Below, in pieces: positions 55,122 through 64,000 of a DNA stretch of 64,000 nucleotides. This DNA comes from Cyanobacteriota bacterium. Lineage in GTDB: Bacteria; Acidobacteriota; Vicinamibacteria; Vicinamibacterales; UBA2999. Location: the NCBI GenBank assembly GCA_019752015.1, contig JAIEMQ010000038.1, positions 1 through 64,000 on the forward strand, given 5' to 3'. The notes under the pieces were generated by a model. It ran no database searches. It was given only the letters and a program-made list of their open reading frames with translations, and was not told the origin of the DNA. Every line of letters starts with the position of its first letter. The stretch's first letter is position 1. The translations under genes were made by a program, and so were the position numbers.

Positions 55122-55760
55122 TCACTTGCGCGCCACGTAGTAGCGCGTCCCCTTACCCATGCCCTTGATCTGCTTGACCAGCTCCTCGAGCGCGGCGTCG
55201 TCGGATTCGGGATCGAACTCCGACGTTTCGACGACGAGCAGCGGCGTGGCGGTGTAGTGGAAGAAGAAATGCTGGTACGCCTCGTTGAGCTCGCGCACGT
55301 ACTCTTCCGCCGGCAGCGGCAACTCCGCGTCCGGCTCCTTGGCGCGCTTGCGCAGCCGCTCCATCAGCAGCTCGGTCGGCGCCTGCAGGTAGACGACGAG
55401 ATCCGGCGGCGGCACGTCGCGCGCCAGCAGATCGAACAGCCGCTGGTAGATGAACAGCTCGTTGTCGTCGAGGTTCAGATACGCGAAGATCTTGTCCTTG
55501 TCGAAGACGTAGTCGCAGATCGTCGTCTGCAGGAACAGATCAGCCTGCCGCCTGCCGGTCAGCTGGCGATGGCGGTTGAGCAGGTAGAACAGCTGCGCCT
55601 GCAGCGCCGAGCCCGGCCGCTCGGCGTAGAAGTCGGCAAGAAACGGGTTCTCGGTGTCTTCAAGGACCGTGGTCGCCTCGAGTTTCGCGGCCAGCCGCTC
55701 GGCCAGCCGCGTCTTGCCGGCCCCGATCGGGCCTTCGATGGCGAGATAGTGAAAGGCCAC
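55122..55760 (-). CDS. Deoxynucleoside kinase family protein
   Basis: 212 aa from the GTG at 55760. P-loop EGPIGAGKTRLAERLA, then the ENPFLADFYAERPGSALQAQLFYL and SDYVFDKDKIFA-like block (ICDYVFDKDKIFA), and a lid with RLRKRAKE. It resembles bacterial deoxyadenosine/deoxycytidine kinases and phosphorylates salvaged deoxynucleosides; the exact base is not determinable. It lies 14 bp before accD and appears to head the minus-strand cluster. Confidence 0.9.
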   Translation of the reverse strand: MAFHYLAIEGPIGAGKTRLAERLAAKLEATTVLEDTENPFLADFYAERPGSALQAQLFYLLNRHRQLTGRRQADLFLQTTICDYVFDKDKIFAYLNLDDNELFIYQRLFDLLARDVPPPDLVVYLQAPTELLMERLRKRAKEPDAELPLPAEEYVRELNEAYQHFFFHYTATPLLVVETSEFDPESDDAALEELVKQIKGMGKGTRYYVARK

Positions 55761-55770
55761 TGCGCCGCCG

Positions 55771-55778
55771 AGTATAGT
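55771..55778. promoter_or_regulatory. Shared -10 region, dNK and enolase-family gene
   Basis: Plus strand TATAGT (55773-55778) ends 7 nt before the GTG at 55786. Minus strand TATACT (55776-55771) ends 10 nt before the GTG at 55760. The gap between the two start codons is 25 bp. Confidence 0.5.
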
Positions 55779-55785
55779 TTGTGGA

Positions 55786-56889
55786 GTGACGATCGAAAAG
55801 ATCGAGCTGTTCCTCTGCCGCCTTCCGCTGGTGCACTTCTTCGAAACGAGCTTCGGACGTTCGTACGATCGCACCTTCGTGTTGATCCGGGTCCAGAGTG
55901 CCGGCTCTGAGGGCTGGGGCGAAGCGGTCGCCGAAGCCAATCCGTACTACAGCAGCGAAACCACCGAGACCGTCTGGCACATCATCGAGGGTTTCATTGC
56001 GCCGCTGCTGATCGGTCAGCGGTTCGATCATCCTCGCGAGATCTATCCACACCTCAAACGGATCCGCGGCCACAACATGGCGAAAGCCGGCGTTGAGATG
56101 GCCATCTGGGATCTCTACGCGCGATCGAGGAACCAGCCGCTGTCACAGGTGCTCGGCGGCACGCGCGATCGCATCGCCTCGGGCGTATCGATCGGCATCC
56201 AGGATTCTCTCGATCAGCTGATGGGCAAGATCGACAAGGAGCTCGCGGCCGGTTATCAGCGCATCAAGATCAAGATCAAGCCCGGCTGGGACCTCGACGC
56301 CGTCGAGCGCGTGCGCAAGACGTTCGGGAACATTCCGCTGCAGGTCGACGCCAATGCCGCCTACACGCTGCCAGACGCGCCGATGCTCGCCAAGCTCGAT
56401 CCGTACGACTTGTTGCTGATCGAGCAGCCGCTCGATTATGACGACGTGATGGATCATGCGGTGCTGCAGCGGCAGATCAAGACGCCGGTGTGCCTCGACG
56501 AGTCGATCCATACCGTGCGCATTGCGCGCGATGCGATCGAGGCGAAGGCGTGCCGGATCATCAACATCAAGCCGGGCCGCGTCGGCGGGCATCAGGCGTC
56601 GATCGAGCTGCACGACCTGTGCGCGGCACACGGCATTCCGGTCTGGCACGGCGGCATGCTCGAGAGCGGCATCGGGCGGGCCCACAACATTCACCTCGCG
56701 AGCCTGCCGAATTTCTCGCTCCCCGGCGACATTGCCGCGAGCAAGCGGTATTACGAGCCCGACCTCATCGAACCTGCCATCGACGTCGCGCGAGATGGGA
56801 CAATTGAAGTCCCAACTGGACCTGGTATCGGTGTGAATATTGCGCGGGAGCGCGTCGACAAGGCGACCCTGCGACACCTGAGCGTATGA
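55786..56889 (+). CDS. menC: Enolase-superfamily o-succinylbenzoate synthase / N-acylamino acid racemase
   Basis: 367 aa. The KxK motif lies in RIKIKIKPGW, metal ligands in QVDANAAYT, LLIEQPL and CLDES, and the second lysine in INIKPGRVGG. The C-terminal GGMLESGIGRAHN is typical of the MenC/NAAAR subgroup, which makes o-succinylbenzoate for menaquinone or racemises N-acylamino acids. No other men genes are nearby, so the in vivo reaction is uncertain. Confidence 0.85.
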   Translation: MTIEKIELFLCRLPLVHFFETSFGRSYDRTFVLIRVQSAGSEGWGEAVAEANPYYSSETTETVWHIIEGFIAPLLIGQRFDHPREIYPHLKRIRGHNMAKAGVEMAIWDLYARSRNQPLSQVLGGTRDRIASGVSIGIQDSLDQLMGKIDKELAAGYQRIKIKIKPGWDLDAVERVRKTFGNIPLQVDANAAYTLPDAPMLAKLDPYDLLLIEQPLDYDDVMDHAVLQRQIKTPVCLDESIHTVRIARDAIEAKACRIINIKPGRVGGHQASIELHDLCAAHGIPVWHGGMLESGIGRAHNIHLASLPNFSLPGDIAASKRYYEPDLIEPAIDVARDGTIEVPTGPGIGVNIARERVDKATLRHLSV

Positions 56890-59021
56890 AAAAAGATCTG
56901 AGCCATCTGCGCCTTCTGCGGCCCCCTTCGACTCGGCGCTCGCTGGCGAGCGCCCCGCTCAGGGCAGGCTGGCTGATGTGTTTCTTCATGCTGAGCAGCT
57001 GCGGCCCGAAAGCGGATCCAGTCGTTGGCCCGAATCCGCCGCAGGCGCTGTTCGAACAGAAGATGCGCTGGATCCTGCAGCTCGAGGATCAACGGCAGCT
57101 GCGCGGCGGCGGCGGCGATCTGTTGACGCTGCTCGGCGACACCGAAGCGCGCATCCGCCGCCGGGCGGCGCTGGCCATCGGACGCGTCAAGAATCCGGAC
57201 GGCATCCCCGCCCTCACCACGTTGCTGCAATCCGAAACCGATCCGGAAGTGCGCCAGATGGCGGCCTTCGCGATGGGCCTGATCGGCGATGCCTCCGCGG
57301 CGCCCATCCTGATGTCGGTGCTGTCGGATCCCGATCCCTTGATCCAGGGCCGCGCCGCCGAAGCGCTGGGACTCATCGCGCACAAGGAAGCGGCGCAGCC
57401 GATTGCCGCGATGATGGCGGCTCACGTCAACGCCGGCGTTCTTGCCGGCATCGCCGCCGACGACATGGGATACCCGAAGCCGCCCGCCGTCGATGCGGTG
57501 CGGCTTGGCGCCTACGCGCTCGTGCGGCTGGGGTCGTACGACGGCCTGGCCAGCGCGTTACTGAGCGACGGCCGCCCGCGCAGCCGCTGGTGGCCGGTGG
57601 CGTTTGCGTTCCAGCGCGTCAACGATCCGCGCGCCGCGCCGGTGCTGCTCGATTTGTTCAAGGGCGAAGGCCAGCTGACGCGCGCCTTTGCCGCGCGCGG
57701 CCTCGCCGCCACCAGGGACAAGGCCGCGATCGCGCCGCTGCTGGCGGCGGCCGAGGACGCTTCTTCGCCGCTCGCCGTGCGCATCCAGGCGGTGCGCGGC
57801 ATTGCGGCGCTCGGCGATTCCCGCGGCGGCGCCGTGATGCGCCGCCTGATCACCTCACCGCGCGTCGATCAGAACCTGCAGCTGGAGGCCGTCACCGCGC
57901 TGGCGCAGCTGCGCGATCCGGCCGCGACCGAGCTCCTGATCGATCTGGTGTCGGCGGAGTGGCCCGCGGTGCGATCCGCGGCGCTGAACGCGCTGGCGAA
58001 GATCGACGTCGACACGTTCATCACCTCGATCTCGGCGCTCGATCCCGACGAGCACTGGTCCGTGCGCGCCTCGCTCGCCCGCACGCTCGGCGATCTCTCT
58101 CGCGAGCGCGCCCAGCCCGCCTTGACGCTGATGCTGAACGACAGCGATCAGCGCGTCGTCCCCGCCGTGCTCGACGCGCTGGCGAAGATTGGCGCGACCA
58201 ACGCCGGCGAAGTGCTGATGGCCCGCCTGAAGGCCGACGATTCGGTGGTCCGCGAAGCCGCCGCGCGCGGCCTGGCGACGATCAAGGCCAAAAACGCCGC
58301 CCCGGCGCTGGCCGAGGCGTATAAATTCGCGCAGCGCGACGGCCCATACGGCGCGCGAGCCGCGGCGCTCGATGCGCTGACGACGCTCGATCCGGCGGCG
58401 GCACGGCCGCTGCTGACGGCGGCGCTGGCCGATCGCGACTGGGCGGTCAGGGTGCGGGCCGCGGAGAAGCTGCGAGGGCTCGATCGCCACGCTGACGTCG
58501 CGTCGATGTTCCCGGCGCCGCCGCAGAATGTGCCGGAGCTCGCGGCGCTCGAGACGATGATCGCCCCGAAGTTCTCGCCGCAGGTCTACATCGACACGAA
58601 CAAGGGCACGATCCAGTTCGAGCTGGCGGTGCTCGATGCGCCGAGGACCGTCGCCAACTTCATCTCACTGGTCCGCAAGAATTATTTCCGCGGCGTGCAG
58701 CTGCACCGCGTCGTCCCCGACTTCGTCGTCCAGGATGGCGATCCGCGCGGCGACGGGGAAGGCGGGCCCGGCTACACGATCCGCGACGAGATCAATCAGC
58801 GTCCGTACCTGCGTGGCACCGTCGGCATGGCGCTCGCGTGGGCCGACACCGGCGGCAGCCAGTTCTTCATCACGCATTCACCGCAGCCGCACCTCGATGC
58901 GCGCTACACGGTGTTCGGCCAGGTCGTCGGCGGCATGGACGTCGTCGATCGCCTGCAGCAGTGGGACACGATCAACAGCATCCGCGTCTGGGACGGCGTG
59001 AACTGGATCGGGCAGCAATAA
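56886..59021 (+). CDS. Lipoprotein with HEAT repeats and C-terminal cyclophilin domain
   Basis: 711 aa. Lipobox LSSC near 36-39 (MLSSCGPK), about twelve HEAT/armadillo-like repeats at 60-540, then a cyclophilin-type peptidyl-prolyl isomerase at about 555-711 (FELAVLDAPRTVANFISLVR; GDPRGDGEGGPGYTIRDE; GSQFFITHSPQPHLD). The signal peptide is long and odd because residues about 13-28 (PPSTRRSLASAPLRAG) come from a palindromic repeat at 56923-56968. The ATG overlaps the menC-like stop. Probable periplasmic foldase or scaffold. Confidence 0.88.
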   Translation: MKKDLSHLRLLRPPSTRRSLASAPLRAGWLMCFFMLSSCGPKADPVVGPNPPQALFEQKMRWILQLEDQRQLRGGGGDLLTLLGDTEARIRRRAALAIGRVKNPDGIPALTTLLQSETDPEVRQMAAFAMGLIGDASAAPILMSVLSDPDPLIQGRAAEALGLIAHKEAAQPIAAMMAAHVNAGVLAGIAADDMGYPKPPAVDAVRLGAYALVRLGSYDGLASALLSDGRPRSRWWPVAFAFQRVNDPRAAPVLLDLFKGEGQLTRAFAARGLAATRDKAAIAPLLAAAEDASSPLAVRIQAVRGIAALGDSRGGAVMRRLITSPRVDQNLQLEAVTALAQLRDPAATELLIDLVSAEWPAVRSAALNALAKIDVDTFITSISALDPDEHWSVRASLARTLGDLSRERAQPALTLMLNDSDQRVVPAVLDALAKIGATNAGEVLMARLKADDSVVREAAARGLATIKAKNAAPALAEAYKFAQRDGPYGARAAALDALTTLDPAAARPLLTAALADRDWAVRVRAAEKLRGLDRHADVASMFPAPPQNVPELAALETMIAPKFSPQVYIDTNKGTIQFELAVLDAPRTVANFISLVRKNYFRGVQLHRVVPDFVVQDGDPRGDGEGGPGYTIRDEINQRPYLRGTVGMALAWADTGGSQFFITHSPQPHLDARYTVFGQVVGGMDVVDRLQQWDTINSIRVWDGVNWIGQQ
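56923..56968. repeat. Palindromic repeat inside a lipoprotein signal peptide
   Basis: GGCGCTCGC tg GCGAGCGCC forms a perfect 9-bp hairpin, flanked by cccttcgact on the left and cagggcagg on the right, which pair partially. It encodes the polar stretch between the n-region and the hydrophobic core. Confidence 0.6.
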
Positions 59022-59060
59022 AAGTTAAAAGTTAAAAGTTAAAAGTTAAAAATTAAAAGT
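59019..59060. repeat. Heptad tandem repeat (taaaagt)n
   Basis: Six 7-bp units, five exact taaaagt and one taaaaat. The first unit contains the TAA stop of the HEAT-cyclophilin gene. Same period and same place, at a stop codon, as the caatctg array at 144-184. Confidence 0.85.
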
Positions 59061-59069
59061 TGAAACTAG

Positions 59070-59095
59070 AAAAGGGCGCCGTGAGGCGCCCTTTT
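59070..59095. terminator. Bidirectional rho-independent terminator
   Basis: A perfect 11-bp stem, aaaagggcgcc and ggcgccctttt, around the tetraloop gtga. Flanking A's and T's give a T run for both directions, so it can stop the HEAT-cyclophilin transcript and the minus-strand microprotein transcript. Confidence 0.92.
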
Positions 59096-59117
59096 CTTAT
59101 CTACCGGCTGATGAAGC

Positions 59118-59162
59118 TTAACGCTTCTTCGCCTTCTTTGCCTTTTTAGCCTTCTTCGCCAT
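59118..59162 (-). CDS. 14-residue basic microprotein, copy A
   Basis: Encodes MAKKAKKAKKAKKR followed by TAA. A GGGGGGG purine run lies upstream at about 9 nt and could act as a Shine-Dalgarno site. The terminator at 59070-59095 is 22 bp downstream in the right orientation. Copy B gives an identical peptide through several synonymous codon changes. The sequence resembles the Lys/Ala repeats of histone-H1-like tails, so nucleic-acid binding is a guess. Too short for standard gene callers. Confidence 0.65.
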   Translation of the reverse strand: MAKKAKKAKKAKKR

Positions 59163-59343
59163 CGGTTTATCCCCCCCTTCAGGTTGGATTGTGCGGAAGT
59201 CCGCCGCGACACTACGTTGGCCTCTGCCGCCTGGCACTCGGCCTCGCTCAGTTCCGGCCGTCTTCGCGCCTTACTGCGCCCGCGGAGCGGGCGCGAATGG
59301 AAAATAGGGTGGGGCAGTCTGTGAGAACCGCCCCTGTAGCGAT
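59163..59343. other. Gap between the two microprotein genes
   Basis: 181 bp without a recognised gene. It contains a perfect 8-bp hairpin, GCGCCCGC gga GCGGGCGC at 59276-59294, which lacks a T run. Its sequence does not resemble the leader of copy B, so only the short genes, not the leader, appear duplicated. Confidence 0.6.
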
Positions 59344-59388
59344 TTAGCGCTTCTTGGCCTTCTTCGCCTTCTTAGCCTTCTTCGCCAT
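59344..59388 (-). CDS. 14-residue basic microprotein, copy B
   Basis: Encodes the same MAKKAKKAKKAKKR and TAA. A clear AGGAGAG Shine-Dalgarno site lies 5 nt before the ATG, in contrast to the leaderless genes around. The codons differ from copy A at several third positions (AAG for AAA, GCG for GCA, GCC for GCG, CGC for CGT). It has its own promoter at 59512-59539 and a structured leader. Confidence 0.72.
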   Translation of the reverse strand: MAKKAKKAKKAKKR

Positions 59389-59505
59389 TGTTCTCTCCTG
59401 ATGGGGGGTGACTCTGCCTGATGGCAACCGCTGGTTGTTTTTATGTGTTCGAAGAGTTTTTACCTCTTCACAACCAGTGGCCTGAGCCCTCCACCCTCAT
59501 ACCAG
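59389..59505 (-). other. Structured leader of microprotein copy B
   Basis: Read on the minus strand, CTGGTTGT pairs with ACAACCAG and encloses a second stem, GAAGAG/CTCTTC, so the first half of the roughly 115-nt leader can fold into a branched hairpin. It is followed by a C-rich stretch and the Shine-Dalgarno site. It could be a cis-regulatory element or a small RNA; no known family was recognised. Confidence 0.5.
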
Positions 59506-59511
59506 ATGTAG

Positions 59512-59539
59512 ATTATGGATGAGAAAAATCAGTTGTCAA
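59512..59539 (-). promoter_or_regulatory. Strong sigma70 promoter for the microprotein genes
   Basis: TTGACA (59539-59534), a 16-bp spacer and CATAAT (59517-59512) on the minus strand; start of transcription near 59505. This is the best consensus promoter in the window. Confidence 0.75.
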
Positions 59540-59651
59540 GCACAAAGCGGTTGTTGTAGTCCGTCAAACGCGCTATGTGACGCCCGATCGATCGCATCCA
59601 CGACATCTTCAACATGACGTGTCGGCTTGTTGCTGATCGATCTGTATACCT
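59540..59651. other. Gap downstream of the TPR protein gene
   Basis: 112 bp. On the minus strand a frame continues past the TPR gene stop and reads VYRSISNKPTRHVEDVVDAI then further residues to a stop near 59535. It could be a remnant of a longer C-terminus or of another gene; no start or family was recognised. Confidence 0.3.
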
Positions 59652-60593
59652 TCAACGCTTCAATGCGATCGACTGTCGCGCGATGTTGCGGCGCGCGACT
59701 CGTTCGGCGACATCAGCGCGGAACACCGCGCGCGATTGGGCAAGTGACAGTAATTTCTCTGACGCCTTGAGGCTGGCCGCGTGATCGTGGAAGTAGACGT
59801 CGAGGATCTCCGCCTCGATCTGATGGAACAGCGGGTTGTGTGGATAGCGCCGCTGCAAGTCGCGGATGATGGCGAGCGCCTCCTTCGACTTGTGCTCATA
59901 CCAGAGATACAGGACGTGAATCTGGTACTGCGCCTCGCCGCGCACGAGCACGCCGTCGCGGCCGGCGCGTTCAAGTTGCGCGAGTCCGCCGGCGCGATCG
60001 CCGCCCGGCAGCAGCAGGAGGAAGCGCAGGAAGCGGAAGATCGCCGGCGCGACGCCCGCGTAGTAGCGATACATGCCGATGCCGAATTCCGCATCGTGCA
60101 TGGCGGGATCGAGCGCGAGCGCCTTTTCGAGCGCTTCCTTGATCCGTTTGCCGTCGCGGGCGGCCGCCAGACGCTCGGTGCGATACACACGAAACTGTGA
60201 TCGCGCGCCGTATGCGGCGCCGACGTAAAACCACGCCTCCGCCCGATTGGGCTCCGCGGCGGCGAACTTCTCCGCTTCCGCGATCGCGTTGTTGACGGTG
60301 GACATGAACGTGGCATCGAGCCGCCGATCGTCGAGATCGAGCTGGATCTGCCACCACAAGCTCAGCGCTTCGAGGCCGCGGCATGCGACCATCGGCGCCT
60401 GCGGACAGATTGCCGGCAGGACCTTCTTCAGCTCGTCGAAATTGGCGTCCAGGATTAAGTCGTACGCTCGCGCAACGCGGTCCGCGGCTGTGATGCCTGG
60501 CTGCGCCTGGGCAAAGTTAAAAGGAAAAACGAAAAAGGAAAAACAGAGGACAAAGCGCGTTGTCCTTTTTCCTTTTTCCTTCTTCCTTTTCAC
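59652..60593 (-). CDS. Secreted TPR-like protein, repeat-derived signal peptide
   Basis: 313 aa. The signal peptide (1-31, ending FAQAQ) has the n-region KRKKEKGKR and an h-region rich in Phe, both encoded by the two arms of an AG/CT palindrome. The mature part is all-helical with TPR-like units (AEAWFYVGAAYGA; LDPAMHDAEFGIGMYRYYAG; RGEAQYQIHVLYLWYEHK). The GTG start at 60593 lies 2 nt after the ddl stop. Function unknown. Confidence 0.8.
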   Translation of the reverse strand: MKRKKEKGKRTTRFVLCFSFFVFPFNFAQAQPGITAADRVARAYDLILDANFDELKKVLPAICPQAPMVACRGLEALSLWWQIQLDLDDRRLDATFMSTVNNAIAEAEKFAAAEPNRAEAWFYVGAAYGARSQFRVYRTERLAAARDGKRIKEALEKALALDPAMHDAEFGIGMYRYYAGVAPAIFRFLRFLLLLPGGDRAGGLAQLERAGRDGVLVRGEAQYQIHVLYLWYEHKSKEALAIIRDLQRRYPHNPLFHQIEAEILDVYFHDHAASLKASEKLLSLAQSRAVFRADVAERVARRNIARQSIALKR

Positions 60594-60595
60594 TT

Positions 60596-60597
<2 letters not shown>
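60514..60597. repeat. AG/CT palindrome over the ddl stop and a signal peptide
   Basis: An inner perfect pair AGGACAA (60547-60553) and TTGTCCT (60560-60566), extended by purine-rich and pyrimidine-rich arms that pair with small offsets. It resembles the hairpin at 20134-20174 in composition and in sitting at a gene boundary. Confidence 0.7.
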
Positions 60598-63227
<2,630 letters not shown>

Positions 63228-63230
63228 ACC

Positions 63231-64000
63231 ATGGCGAAGAACCTTCGTTTGAAACTCCTTCTGATTCTCGGTGTGGTCGGGCTCGCGGTATTCGCGTTCT
63301 ATCCGCCGCAGCAGAAGGTCAAGCTCGGTCTCGACCTGAAGGGCGGCGTGCAGCTGGTGCTGCGCGTGCAGACCGACGATGCGCTCAAGCTCGAAACGCA
63401 GACCACCGCCGATCGTCTCGCCGAGCTGCTGAAGTCGAAGAACGTTCCCGTCGGCGCCATCACGGTCGACAGCCCGACCAGCTTTACGGTCAGCGGCGTG
63501 CCCGCCGACAAGGACGCCGAGTTCCGCAACAACCTGATCGAGGTCGAGACCAATTACGAGCGCGGCTCCGGCTCGGGGAACGCCTACACCTTCTCGCTGC
63601 GACCGAACATCGTCGTGCAGCTGCGCGAGGACACGGTCAACCAGGCGCTGCAGACGATCGAGCGCCGCGTCAACGAGCTCGGCGTCGCGGAACCGGTGAT
63701 TGCGCGTCACACCGCCGCCGATCAGATCATGGTGCAGCTGCCCGGCGTCACCGACGTTGCGCACGCCAAAGACATCATCCGGTCCACGTCGCTGCTCGAG
63801 TTGAAGCAGGTCGAGCAGGGTCCGTTCTCGGACGAGGCCGCCGCGCGCGCGGCATTCGCGAACAACATCCCTCCGGATCTGGAGATTCTTCCCGGCACGA
63901 TCGAAGCCGCACCGGGCCAGCCCGCGGGCACCGGGTTTTACGTCGCCCGCCGCGTCCCGGTCGTCACCGGCCGCGATCTTCGCAACGCGCGTCCGACGCT
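63231..64000 (+). CDS. secD: Protein translocase subunit SecD, 5' part
   Basis: Open to the window edge (256 codons). N-terminal membrane helix at about 8-25, the SecD motif LGLDLKGGVQLVL near 31-44, then the periplasmic P1 head with TIERRVNELGVAEP and IMVQLPGVTD. The gene is cut by the window end, so the transmembrane half is not visible. It uses proton-motive force to pull proteins through SecYEG. Confidence 0.95.
   Translation, partial: MAKNLRLKLLLILGVVGLAVFAFYPPQQKVKLGLDLKGGVQLVLRVQTDDALKLETQTTADRLAELLKSKNVPVGAITVDSPTSFTVSGVPADKDAEFRNNLIEVETNYERGSGSGNAYTFSLRPNIVVQLREDTVNQALQTIERRVNELGVAEPVIARHTAADQIMVQLPGVTDVAHAKDIIRSTSLLELKQVEQGPFSDEAAARAAFANNIPPDLEILPGTIEAAPGQPAGTGFYVARRVPVVTGRDLRNARPT

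Noticed and set aside
59276-59294. Hairpin as a terminator for microprotein copy B
   Set aside because: No T run follows in the minus direction; it is noted only as a structure within the gap.

Overview
The window looks like chromosomal DNA of a soil acidobacterium, most likely class Vicinamibacteria (an inference; there is no rRNA here). The support is high GC with strongly GC-biased third positions, an Oar-type carboxypeptidase-regulatory/TonB receptor, a kinase-TPR protein, Gram-negative envelope genes (lptD, rml) and many secreted peptidases. I see no tRNA, rRNA, CRISPR array, prophage or complete insertion sequence.

Layout. 0.2-4.5 kb: zinc-ribbon HtrA-like protease, then lepA-lepB and a small membrane protein. 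4.5-13.3 kb, mostly minus strand: yggS-divIVA-hutI-fchA, a TPR protein, a DinG-like helicase, glyA, an ArsR/SRPBCC pair and rpiB; then an RlmI-like methyltransferase. 14.7-29.3 kb: the most distinctive part, with three secreted proteins that each join one CXXCH haem-c motif to a full peptidylglycine-monooxygenase-type set of copper ligands. They are accompanied by two copies of an unrecognised Ig-like partner, a redoxin, an OB-like cysteine protein, an Oar receptor, a TlpA-like thioredoxin and an M28 peptidase. 29.3-36.2 kb: M23 peptidase, ABC transporter, esterase, PAP2 protein and M1 peptidase. 36.2-43.3 kb: hrpB, a Ser/Thr kinase, and thiC behind an unusual TPP-riboswitch-like leader. 43.3-47.4 kb: M20 peptidase, radical SAM protein and an orphan, compositionally different AAA ATPase. 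47.5-55.8 kb: a minus-strand envelope/lipid/folate cluster (dNK, accD, folC, lptD, rmlA, rmlB, epimerase). 55.8-64 kb: menC-like enolase, HEAT-cyclophilin lipoprotein, two 14-residue basic microproteins, TPR protein, ddl, tgt-yajC-secD.

Two patterns cross the whole window. First, at least nine genes have a TANNNT-like -10 hexamer ending 5-6 nt before the start codon, the signature of leaderless transcription; several divergent pairs share one -10 region. Second, short palindromic and tandem repeats of several families sit at gene boundaries and inside genes. They supply start codons, stop codons, terminal residues, part of a signal peptide, in-frame insertions (ddl, thiC, an epimerase), and apparently replace the 3' half of the thiC riboswitch.

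All identifications come from reading the sequence and recalled family motifs; no database search was possible.
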